DNA of 64,000 nucleotides from Rufibacter radiotolerans. GTDB lineage: Bacteria > Bacteroidota > Bacteroidia > Cytophagales > Hymenobacteraceae. The notes under the pieces were generated by a model that saw nothing but the letters and a program-made list of their open reading frames with translations, was not told where the DNA came from and searched no databases. A program made the translations under genes and the position numbers. Below are positions 1 through 7,348 of this stretch, in pieces (positions within the stretch are counted from its first letter, which is position 1; each line of letters begins with the position of its first letter). Location: contig NZ_CP010777.1 in assembly GCF_001078055.1 (NCBI RefSeq), forward strand, positions 3,687,001 through 3,751,000, in the 5' to 3' direction.

Positions 1-72
1 GCTTTCTGACGCTCGCTGCGGTTTCGCTTTTTGCAACATTTACTACCTTCAAGACCCAACCACCAAAACCTT

Positions 73-1152
73 ATGCACCAGCACCTTTTCCCGCTCCTTT
101 TACTGGTTTGCCTTTTCTTTACCGGGTGCAAGACCAGTGATAGCACTACCCAGGAGGCGGTGCTCTTTGAAGCAGACCACCCAAATATCCAGTACACCGG
201 CCGCATTGACTTTTCTGACCCTAAGAAGCCTCGGTTCTGGGCTCCGGGCGTGTATGTCACCTTCAAATTCAAAGGCTCTTCCTGTGAGGTCATTTTAAAC
301 GATGAGGAATACGGCAACAAGCACAATTACCTGCAAGTAGCCATTGACAAGGCCGCGCCCTACCGTATTCAGACCACCGGCAAAAGCAACACCATCACTA
401 TTGGGGAGAATCTGGGTCCGGGCGAGCATACGGTCACCATCTGCAAAAACACCGAGGCGAATGTGGGGTACCTGGAGTTTTTGGGTGTTAAAGCCCAAGC
501 CTTGTTGCCGCCGCCGGCCAAATCCACCCGCAGGATTGAATTCATTGGCAACTCCATCACCTGCGGCACCGGTGCCGACCTCTCGGGCGTGCCCTGCGGC
601 AAAGGCCAGTGGCATGACCAGCACAACGCCTACCTGGCCTTCGGTCCCAGAACAGCCCGGGCGTTAAATGCCCAATGGCACGTCACGGCCGTGTCTGGTA
701 TTGGCCTCATGCGCAGCTGCTGCAACATGCCGGTAGTCATGCCGCAGGTATTTGACAAAGTGAACCTGCGCGAGAATGAGTTGCCTTGGGATTTCAGCCG
801 CTATGTGCCAGACGCGGTGACTATCTGCCTGGGCCAGAATGACGGCATTCAGGACTCCACTGCGTTTACCGGAAATTACCTGAAGTTTCTGCAGACCGTG
901 CGCAGCAAGTATCCGCGTGCGGAAATCATCTGCCTTACCAGCCCTATGGCCGATGCTAAACTCGCCGCGGCGCAGAAGAACTACCTCACCGGCATTGTGG
1001 CTGCGGCCAATACCGCCGGCGACCAAAAGGTGCATAAATTCTTCTTTTCCCGCTCCTACACCAATGGCTGTGACAACCACCCAAACCTGGAGGAACATGT
1101 CCTCATTGCCGCTGAGCTTACCACCTTCCTGAAGAAGACGTTGAACTGGTAA
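73..1152 (+). CDS. CE2-like SGNH/GDSL carbohydrate esterase, lipoprotein
   Basis: A secreted esterase, probably removing acetyl groups from plant or microbial polysaccharide. The ATG at 73 is preferred to the in-frame TTG at 31 because it starts a lipoprotein signal (MHQHLFPLLLLVCLFFTGC) with the lipid-anchored Cys near residue 20. Residues about 40-155 look like the beta-sandwich that precedes the catalytic domain in CE2 esterases. The SGNH domain follows: block I GNSITCGTG with nucleophile Ser161, block III GQND near 254, and catalytic Asp334/His336 in GCDNHPN. Length of 359 residues fits the family. It converges on the TIM-barrel gene to its right, with a strong hairpin between them. The sugar-catabolic neighbours support a carbohydrate substrate. 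The exact substrate cannot be read from sequence. Confidence 0.85.
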   Translation: MHQHLFPLLLLVCLFFTGCKTSDSTTQEAVLFEADHPNIQYTGRIDFSDPKKPRFWAPGVYVTFKFKGSSCEVILNDEEYGNKHNYLQVAIDKAAPYRIQTTGKSNTITIGENLGPGEHTVTICKNTEANVGYLEFLGVKAQALLPPPAKSTRRIEFIGNSITCGTGADLSGVPCGKGQWHDQHNAYLAFGPRTARALNAQWHVTAVSGIGLMRSCCNMPVVMPQVFDKVNLRENELPWDFSRYVPDAVTICLGQNDGIQDSTAFTGNYLKFLQTVRSKYPRAEIICLTSPMADAKLAAAQKNYLTGIVAAANTAGDQKVHKFFFSRSYTNGCDNHPNLEEHVLIAAELTTFLKKTLNW

Positions 1153-1215
1153 ACCTGCTGTTGGAAAAGGGAACGTTTGCTATCTCACCTCCAGGAGAAA
1201 ATCCTGTTAATAGCC

Positions 1216-1250
1216 AAAAAGCCCGCAACTGCTCTAGTTGCGGGCTTTTT
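1216..1250. terminator. Bidirectional terminator hairpin
   Basis: Fifteen-base perfect arms (AAAAAGCCCGCAACT and its complement) around a 5-base loop, with an A-run on one side and a T-run on the other. It lies between two convergent genes, so it can terminate both. Confidence 0.85.
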
Positions 1251-1260
1251 GATAGATAAC

Positions 1261-1298
1261 CGTTTTAAGACCGTTTTTCTAAAAACAGGCTTATACCA
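1261..1298. repeat. Intergenic palindrome, copy 1 (degenerate)
   Basis: Imperfect copy of the 21-member palindrome family: GTTTTAAGACCGTTTTT, loop CT, then AAAAACAGGCTTATAC. Left and right arms pair except at three or four positions. It sits just beyond the strong terminator between convergent genes. Confidence 0.6.
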
Positions 1299-1326
1299 AA
1301 AATTCAGGGGCAGTTCCCTACCCTGA

Positions 1327-2271
1327 TTATGTATGGCGTAACAGCGTTTTTTTCACGTAGTCGCGGCTTTGGGCAATGCTTTTGAAGGGGTCCATAAAGG
1401 CGGCAAAGTTTTCCTGTTCCACAAAAACATGCTTTAATCCCGCCTGGCGGGCTTCCTTGAAAATAGCTTTGTAGTCAATGCTGCCGCTGCCAATCTCGGT
1501 GTTCAGGTTGGGGCTGTTTTTGTCCATGTCTTTCACGTGCCACATGGTAAAGCGGCCCGGGTGCTCCTTAAACAGATCAGTGGCTTTTTTGCCGGCGCGG
1601 GCCACCCAGTAGAGGTCGGCTTCAAAGTCTACCAGGGCGGGTGAGGTTTCTTTGAGCAGGATCTCCAGGCCGGTGGTTTTGCCGTAAGAAGCCAACTCAA
1701 AGTCGTGGTTGTGGTAGGCCAGTTTCAGGTTGGCACTCTGGCAGATTTCGGCGGCTTTGTTGAGTTTCTCCGCCAGGGATCTGTAGTCATCGGCTTTGCT
1801 GCGGAGGCGCTTTGCCAGGAAGGGCACGGTGAGGTAGGTTTGGCCCAGCGTGGTGGCCGCCTCAATGTATTGTTTTATCACTTCCGTGTCGCCTTTGGTG
1901 ATGTATTCCTCAAAGTCATAGTGGCCGCTGCTGGAGACCAGGTCATTGTCTTTCAACAGCTCAGCGAAGGCTTTGGGTTTCACGCCCCAGTAGCCGTTCT
2001 TCACCGAGTAACCGTAGGTTTCCACGTCCTGGTAATCGGCCTTGGCCACTTTCTTGATCACCCCTTTCACGTCTTTCTGGATAAATTCGCGCAGGGTATA
2101 CAGCTGCAACCCCACCGACGTAATGCTTGCCGCAGCCGCAGCCTTGCCTTCGGGACTGTTTAATTCCCCGGAGGGCTGCTCATTCAGGGCCTGGGCCAGT
2201 AATGTAGGCGCCATGCCTAAGCCCACGGACAACAGGCCCAATTGCTGCAGGAAAAGTCTTCTTTTGTTCAT
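1327..2271 (-). CDS. Tat-exported sugar phosphate isomerase/epimerase-like TIM barrel
   Basis: Xylose-isomerase-like TIM-barrel protein (AP_endonuc_2 superfamily), 314 residues. The N-terminus MNKRRLFLQQLG followed by a hydrophobic stretch is a twin-arginine signal, so it probably acts in the periplasm. Likely metal ligands lie in YHNHDFEL, the HVKDMD strand and FVEQENF near the C-terminus. It is the last gene of a run with the hydroxypyruvate-isomerase-like gene (48-base gap) and the MFS transporter. Family members epimerise or isomerise keto-sugars, and some act in 3-keto-glycoside or inositol breakdown. The substrate is inferred only from context. Confidence 0.8.
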   Translation of the reverse strand: MNKRRLFLQQLGLLSVGLGMAPTLLAQALNEQPSGELNSPEGKAAAAASITSVGLQLYTLREFIQKDVKGVIKKVAKADYQDVETYGYSVKNGYWGVKPKAFAELLKDNDLVSSSGHYDFEEYITKGDTEVIKQYIEAATTLGQTYLTVPFLAKRLRSKADDYRSLAEKLNKAAEICQSANLKLAYHNHDFELASYGKTTGLEILLKETSPALVDFEADLYWVARAGKKATDLFKEHPGRFTMWHVKDMDKNSPNLNTEIGSGSIDYKAIFKEARQAGLKHVFVEQENFAAFMDPFKSIAQSRDYVKKTLLRHT

Positions 2272-2319
2272 TCTAACATCAGGTAAAAAGGAAAGTTGGG
2301 GTGGCTAAAGCCGATATTT

Positions 2320-3204
2320 TTACACGTCACAGATCTGGATGGCCTGAAGCAGAGAGGCCAGCTTGTCTTTGGCCGTGGGGATGAATTCCTGGGCCACAAT
2401 GCCCTTGAAACCGGTCTCCTTGATGGCCCGCATAATGGCCGGGTAGTTTAGTTCCTGGGTGTCATCTATCTCATGGCGGCCCGGTACGCCGGCCGTGTGG
2501 TAATGGGCAATATATTGGTGGTTGTCTTTAATGGTCCTGATCACGTCGCCCTCGTCTATCTGCATGTGGTAAATGTCATAGAGCAGCTTAAAGTTTTCTG
2601 AGCCCAGCTTTTTGGCCAGCGCCACGCCCCAGGCAGTTTTATCACACTGGTAGTTCTTGTGGTTGATCTTGCTGTTGAGCAGTTCCATCACCAAGACCAC
2701 CTTATGCTTTTCGGCGAGGGGCAATACTTTTCTCAGGCCCTCTGCGCAGTTGTTCAGGCCGGTTTCGTCATCCAAGCCGTTGCGGTTGCCACTGAAGCAG
2801 ATCAGGTTCCGGTACCCGGCCGCCGCCACCTTCGGGATCATGTCTGAATAGTTCTGAATGAGGGTGGCGTGGTGCTTCGGGTTATTCCAGCCTTCGGTGA
2901 GGCTGATCTCAGCGCCGTTGCACATGGTAGATTCCAGCCCGTGTTTTTGGAGCGTGGGCCAGTCCTGCGGGCCAACCAGATCAATGCCTTTCAAGCCCAG
3001 TTCTTTCGCTTTCACGCAAAGCTCTTCTACCGTAAGGTCTTTAAAGCACCACCGGCACACGGCCTGGTTGATGTTTCCTTTCAAAGGCATAGCCGCCGGC
3101 TGTGCTGTGGCGGCCAGCGCCGGCAAAAAGCCCGTGGCCGAAAGCGCGGCAGACCCCATGACCAGATTTTTAAGGGCAGATCTTCTTTTAGGCTGAAAAC
3201 TCAT
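2320..3204 (-). CDS. Hydroxypyruvate isomerase-like TIM barrel with Tat-like signal
   Basis: 294-residue TIM-barrel protein close to the hydroxypyruvate isomerase (Hyi) branch, recognisable from AVCRWCFKDLTVEELC and ends in QEFIPTAKDKL. The open frame extends upstream to 3387, but the start at 3204 is chosen because it gives MSFQPKRRSALKNLVMG, a twin-arginine-like leader, and removes overlap with the MFS gene. Likely metal ligands: Glu in VLVMELLNS, Asp/His in YDIYHMQID, His in HYHTAGVPGRHE, Glu in VAQEF. It lies 22 bases after the MFS transporter and is probably co-transcribed with it. Export argues against a true hydroxypyruvate role; a periplasmic keto-sugar substrate is more likely. Confidence 0.78.
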   Translation of the reverse strand: MSFQPKRRSALKNLVMGSAALSATGFLPALAATAQPAAMPLKGNINQAVCRWCFKDLTVEELCVKAKELGLKGIDLVGPQDWPTLQKHGLESTMCNGAEISLTEGWNNPKHHATLIQNYSDMIPKVAAAGYRNLICFSGNRNGLDDETGLNNCAEGLRKVLPLAEKHKVVLVMELLNSKINHKNYQCDKTAWGVALAKKLGSENFKLLYDIYHMQIDEGDVIRTIKDNHQYIAHYHTAGVPGRHEIDDTQELNYPAIMRAIKETGFKGIVAQEFIPTAKDKLASLLQAIQICDV

Positions 3205-3226
3205 AATACACGCAGGAAAAAGCAGG

Positions 3227-4492
3227 TTAAGCAGAGAAAGATGTGACAGGGACCGCTTCTTCGGGTTCGGGCTGCATAACCGGGGCCTGGCCCGGCAAGG
3301 CGTTTCGGTCTTTGAACAGCAGCAGGAACAGCACCAGCACCGCCGCCGCAATGCCGGCCGGAATAAGCCAGATGGTTTGCCAGTCATGCCCCGCGGCCGG
3401 GGTCTGGTTGGCGTCTACCACCACCCCAGAAAGCAGCGAGCCCAACAGCATGCCCACGCCATAGGTAGCCAGCGTGATCAGGCCCTGGGCCGAGCTTTTA
3501 TAGCGTTCGCCGGCCAGGTTGTCTGTGTAGATCTGCCCGGTCACAAAGAAGAAGTCATAGCAGATGCCATGCAGCACAATGCCGCCAATGAGCATCCAGT
3601 AGCCGCTTTCCACGTTGCCAAACGCGAAGAAGGCGTAGCGCACCACCCAGGCCGCCATGCCGATGGCCAGCATCTTTTTCACGCCCAGCCGGGCGAAGAA
3701 AAACGGCATGAGCACCATGAACACCACCTCAGAGATCTGCCCGAAAGACTGTTTGCCGGCGGCGGCTTCCATACCCAGTTCGTTCAGGAAGGGGTTGGTA
3801 AAACCGTAGTAAAACGCCAGCGGCACACAAATGGCAATAGAGGAAAGAAAGAACAGCAGGTACGAGCGGTTCTTGAGAATTCCAATGGCATCCAGCCCCA
3901 TAAGGTCCCCCAAGGACGTTTTTTCGCCTTTCTTTACGGGGGGCGTATTGGGCAGCGTGAAGCTCAGGAGTCCCAATACCCCAGACGCAATGGCCGCCAT
4001 CTGAAACGTAAGACCCAGTTGTCCGCTCTGCTCCCAGTTCAGCCAACCAATGGTAAGCCCGGCCACTACCCAACCCACCGTACCCATCACCCTAATGGGC
4101 GGAAATTCCTTGCTGGGGTTCTGCATCTGCCGGAATGAAATGGAATTCACCAGCGCCAGCGTGGGCATGTACAGAATCATGTACACCAGAATGTAGGGGT
4201 AGAACGACTCAAAATCTCCCATGGAAGAGGCCTGCCACAGCAGCACCGCGCCCACCAGGTGCAACACCCCCAGAATACGCTGCGCCGGGAAAAACTTATC
4301 AGCGATCAGCCCAATGAAAAACGGAGCCACAATGGCGCCAATAGACTGGGTCAAAAAGGCCACCCCCACCTGGGTACCAGAGGTTTTCAGGTTAGCCAGC
4401 AGGTACGTGCCTAAGGTCACAAACCAGGCGCCCCAGATGAAAAACTCCAGGAACATCATCAAGGATAGTTTGGTGCGGATAAGGGCATTCAT
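3227..4492 (-). CDS. MFS transporter, nucleoside:H+ symporter (NupG/XapB) type
   Basis: Twelve-helix inner-membrane importer. The first helix, MFLEFFIWGAWFVTLGTYL, is characteristic of the NupG-like branch of the major facilitator superfamily. Start placed at 4492 (MNALIRTKLS); 4498 is also possible, and the longer frame to 4597 adds a non-membrane leader unlike the family. The C-terminus is a short acidic tail rich in Pro and Glu. It is the first gene of a run with two TIM-barrel isomerase-like genes, so it probably carries a sugar or sugar-like product rather than nucleosides, as is common for this branch in Bacteroidota sugar loci. Confidence 0.82.
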   Translation of the reverse strand: MNALIRTKLSLMMFLEFFIWGAWFVTLGTYLLANLKTSGTQVGVAFLTQSIGAIVAPFFIGLIADKFFPAQRILGVLHLVGAVLLWQASSMGDFESFYPYILVYMILYMPTLALVNSISFRQMQNPSKEFPPIRVMGTVGWVVAGLTIGWLNWEQSGQLGLTFQMAAIASGVLGLLSFTLPNTPPVKKGEKTSLGDLMGLDAIGILKNRSYLLFFLSSIAICVPLAFYYGFTNPFLNELGMEAAAGKQSFGQISEVVFMVLMPFFFARLGVKKMLAIGMAAWVVRYAFFAFGNVESGYWMLIGGIVLHGICYDFFFVTGQIYTDNLAGERYKSSAQGLITLATYGVGMLLGSLLSGVVVDANQTPAAGHDWQTIWLIPAGIAAAVLVLFLLLFKDRNALPGQAPVMQPEPEEAVPVTSFSA

Positions 4493-4600
4493 GGGCATTG
4501 TTTGGTTAGGTGGACAGAGTGGGCAATTGTGGGTCTGGGAGTAGGTTCTTTTGTAATTTATGCTGGGTAACCGGTGCGTTTTAGAGCTTTTGATCACCGG

Positions 4601-4642
4601 TCTGTTTTAAGCCTACTTTGCGGAAAACAGGCCCAAACCGGC
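4601..4642. repeat. Intergenic palindrome, copy 2 (degenerate)
   Basis: Diverged member of the palindrome family between the DUF1080 gene and the MFS gene: TGTTTTAAGCCT on the left and GGAAAACAGGCCCAAAC on the right. The centre no longer pairs well. Confidence 0.5.
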
Positions 4643-4676
4643 TTCCGGTCACAGGGCTTATTGGAGGCAGCCGCCG

Positions 4677-5417
4677 CTATAGTCGCTTGATCATGATGTT
4701 GCGGTACCACACGTTGTCGCCGTGGTCCTGCAAGGCAATCTTGCCCGATTTGAACGTGCCAAAGCCTGGCCGGTTGGCGAACTTGCTGCCTGCAATGAGG
4801 GCCTTCCACTGGTCATCCCACATAGTGGCAGACACTACTTTCACCCCGTTCTGCAGCACCTCCAGTTTGCCTTTGTTGCTGATGATTTCCACCTGGTTCC
4901 ACTCGCCGGCGGGTTTCACCGTCTCTGGGCTGCTGGGAATAAGGTCATAGACATCGCCGGCGCGGTGCTTGTGGATCTTGGCATCGGGGTGGCCGTTGTT
5001 GTCCAGTACCTGAATCTCTGGGCCGGTGTGCCAGGTGTTCTGGTATTTGGCGGGGTCTTCCTGCACGTACAGAATGATGCCGCTGTTGCCGTTGGGCGCA
5101 ATTTTCCAGTCCAGCTTCAGGTGGAAGTTGTCAAAAGACTCCTCAGTGACAATGTCGCCGCCCTCTTTGGTTTGCCAATCTTTCTTGGCGGCGGCATCCA
5201 GGTGCAGGGCCCCGTCACTTACTTTCCAGGCCTTACCAATGGTTTCTTTGCCGTAGGTGTGCCAACCCTGGGTGGTTTTGCCATCAAACAAAGGTTTCCA
5301 GGCGGCCTTTTCACCGGCGGAGGCAGAGGAAGAAGAAGCCATAGTTCCGGCTGGTTGAGAAGATTGGCAGGCCAGCAAGGCGGCCAGGGATACAAGAGAA
5401 AGTGCGCTTCTAAGCAT
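4677..5417 (-). CDS. DUF1080 (3-keto-disaccharide hydrolase) lipoprotein
   Basis: Lipoprotein of 246 residues: MLRSALSLVSLAALLAC gives the lipidated Cys near residue 17, followed by a Ser-rich linker. Residues about 40-246 form a DUF1080 concanavalin-like domain with PLFDGKTTQGWHTY, GNSGIILYVQ, TGPEIQVLDN, RAGDVYDLI and GEWNQVEI. The family includes enzymes that cleave 3-keto-glucosides. It lies between a Gfo/Idh/MocA gene (75-base gap) and the MFS gene, with GMC oxidoreductase and gluconate-DH-subunit-3 genes upstream, which fits oxidation to a 3-keto-glycoside followed by hydrolysis in the cell envelope. Confidence 0.87.
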   Translation of the reverse strand: MLRSALSLVSLAALLACQSSQPAGTMASSSSASAGEKAAWKPLFDGKTTQGWHTYGKETIGKAWKVSDGALHLDAAAKKDWQTKEGGDIVTEESFDNFHLKLDWKIAPNGNSGIILYVQEDPAKYQNTWHTGPEIQVLDNNGHPDAKIHKHRAGDVYDLIPSSPETVKPAGEWNQVEIISNKGKLEVLQNGVKVVSATMWDDQWKALIAGSKFANRPGFGTFKSGKIALQDHGDNVWYRNIMIKRL

Positions 5418-5492
5418 AATCAGGGGTTACTGCGTGAAGAATTCCAAAGTAAAATAGCCATTTGGGTTGGCCTTAAAAAATCTACAGTCAAG

Positions 5493-6650
5493 CTAGGCCA
5501 TAAAATCAGTCCATTTCTCCTGGCTGTTGCTGCTGGCCACCACGGTTTCAATAAAGGCCATGCCGCGCACGCCTTCCTCCACCCCAGGGAAATCCAGGGC
5601 CTCCGGCGAAGCCGGGGTACCTTCCAGCAGCGCAGACAGGGTAAGCGCGAAATTGCGGTAGAGGTTAGCGAAGGCTTCAATGTAGCCCTCGGGATGGCCG
5701 CCGGGCGTGCGGGTGTTATGCTGGGCATAAGAAGACAGGCTTCCGCCACCCGCCCTGAGCACCTGCATAGGTTGGTCCAGCCATTTCACCACTAAGGTAT
5801 TAGGTTCCTGCTGCGCCCATTCCAGTCCGCCGTTTTCGCCGTAGATTTTGATTCTGAGGTTGTTTTCCTCGCCGGCGGCAATCTGCGAGGCCGTTAGCAC
5901 ACCGGTCACGTTTTCCTCAAAGCGCAGCAGTACATTGCCGTCATCGTCCAGGGCCCGGCCGTTTACCACGGTGTTAAGCTGGGCGCAGACCTGCGTGATC
6001 TTCAGGCCTGAAATATACTCTGCCAGGTGCGCGGCGTGCGTGCCAATATCGCCCATGCAGCCACTGATGCCGGAGCGGGCGGGGTCGGTGCGCCAGGCGG
6101 CCTGCTTGTTGTCTTCTTTTTCTGAGAGGCGGCTGAGCCAGCCCTGGTTGTACTCCACCAGCACCTTCCTGATCTTTCCCAACTCCCCGGCCTGCACCAT
6201 CTGGCGCACCTGCTTGACCATGGGGTACCCGGCGTAGGTATGGGTGAGCAGCAGCAGCAGCCCGGTTTCCTCTACTTTCTGCTTTAGTTGCCGGGCCTCT
6301 TCTAAGGAAAAGGTCATGGGCTTTTCCAGTACCACATGAAAGCCCTTTTCCAGGGCCAGCATGGCCGGGGCGAAATGCGCGAAGTTGGGCGTGACAATGG
6401 CCACAAAATCCATGCGTTCCGTGGCCGGTAACTGGCTCTCGCGCTCCAGCATTTCCTGGTAGCTCTGGTAAACACGGTTTTGGGGCAGGAAAAGGGCGCG
6501 GCCGCTTTCCAGGGCATTCTCTGGGTGTTGGCTCAGCGCCCCGCACACCAGTTCAACGGCGCCATCCAGGGTGGCGGCCATTCTATGGATAGCACCGATA
6601 AACGCCCCTTTGCCGCCCCCAATCATGCCCATCCGCAGTTTCCTGTTCAT
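5493..6650 (-). CDS. Gfo/Idh/MocA family NAD(P)-dependent oxidoreductase
   Basis: 385-residue cytoplasmic-type oxidoreductase. Start at 6650 (MNRKLRMGMIGGGKGAF); the open frame begins eight codons earlier without family support. The N-terminal Rossmann fold has GGGKGAFIG, the EKP motif is in LEKPMTFSLEEA, and the catalytic Asp-His pair is in GCMGDIGTHAAHL. Unlike the second Gfo/Idh/MocA protein at 25870-27273 it has no Tat signal, so the two probably act in different compartments. Members of this family oxidise or reduce the C3 position of sugars or inositols. DUF1080 and GMC neighbours support a 3-keto-sugar substrate. Confidence 0.87.
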   Translation of the reverse strand: MNRKLRMGMIGGGKGAFIGAIHRMAATLDGAVELVCGALSQHPENALESGRALFLPQNRVYQSYQEMLERESQLPATERMDFVAIVTPNFAHFAPAMLALEKGFHVVLEKPMTFSLEEARQLKQKVEETGLLLLLTHTYAGYPMVKQVRQMVQAGELGKIRKVLVEYNQGWLSRLSEKEDNKQAAWRTDPARSGISGCMGDIGTHAAHLAEYISGLKITQVCAQLNTVVNGRALDDDGNVLLRFEENVTGVLTASQIAAGEENNLRIKIYGENGGLEWAQQEPNTLVVKWLDQPMQVLRAGGGSLSSYAQHNTRTPGGHPEGYIEAFANLYRNFALTLSALLEGTPASPEALDFPGVEEGVRGMAFIETVVASSNSQEKWTDFMA

Positions 6651-6710
6651 GTAAATAACGTTATAACCGGGCACCCGCGCAGGTGTACCCGGTCTGTAAG
6701 TGGTGAATCT

Positions 6711-6746
6711 GTTTTGGGTCTGTTTTAGCCAAAACGGCCCAAAAAC
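6711..6746. repeat. Intergenic palindrome, copy 3
   Basis: GTTTTGGGTCTGTTTT, loop AGCC, right arm AAAACGGCCC then AAAAAC. Lies downstream of the gluconate-dehydrogenase-subunit-3-like gene, before the Gfo/Idh/MocA gene. Confidence 0.65.
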
Positions 6747-6777
6747 GGCATTTCTTTAGTAACCCGACTCCAGGGTT

Positions 6778-7329
6778 CTAAGCCCAGGCCCGGTCTCCTT
6801 TTTTGTAGGGCATGCAGCCGTCATACCGGCCGGGCACGGCCTCATAGCGCAGGGCCTGTGTAGCGCCCACTTCTGAGGTAAAGAAGCCCAGCAGGGTAAG
6901 CTCCTTCATCATCCTGAAATAGTGGTTACCCTTCTTGTTCTCCCGGTACTCTTTCTGCTCGTTGTCCAGTTGCGTGAGGAGTTCGGTGCGTTGTTTGGCG
7001 TTGCACTGCATAAAGGGCTTCCCGTTTTTTTTCACGCAGGCTTCGTCTAATTGGGTCAGGCCTTTGTAGAAGGTTTCACGGTCTTTGGGAGTGTAGCAGT
7101 CCTCTACCATGGTCAGCATGAAGGCCCCCACGTTGGCGGCCTTGGCGCCGGGCGTCTTGGTGGCTGGCAGAATGGTCTCCCCTACCTCGTTCAGGAAAGC
7201 GATCTGGTTCTTGTCTGCTACGGCCAGGGCTTTGGCTACCGCCGATGTGGGGTTTATTAAAAGGTCTGCACCAATGATGGTACCGCCCAGAAGCCAGCCT
7301 ACCGCGGTTATTGCGTCTCTTCTGTTCAT
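6778..7329 (-). CDS. Gluconate 2-dehydrogenase subunit 3-like protein
   Basis: 183-residue small subunit typical of membrane or periplasmic GMC sugar dehydrogenases. The N-terminus MNRRDAITAVGWLLGG is a twin-arginine leader; such subunits often carry the Tat signal that exports the signal-less large subunit with them. The large subunit ends 19 bases upstream, so the two are almost certainly co-transcribed and form one complex. The body contains conserved FLNEVGETILPATKTPGA, typical of the family. Electrons probably pass to a cytochrome not encoded here. Confidence 0.88.
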   Translation of the reverse strand: MNRRDAITAVGWLLGGTIIGADLLINPTSAVAKALAVADKNQIAFLNEVGETILPATKTPGAKAANVGAFMLTMVEDCYTPKDRETFYKGLTQLDEACVKKNGKPFMQCNAKQRTELLTQLDNEQKEYRENKKGNHYFRMMKELTLLGFFTSEVGATQALRYEAVPGRYDGCMPYKKGDRAWA

Positions 7330-7348
7330 CTCTTTTGATTGCTGCGGG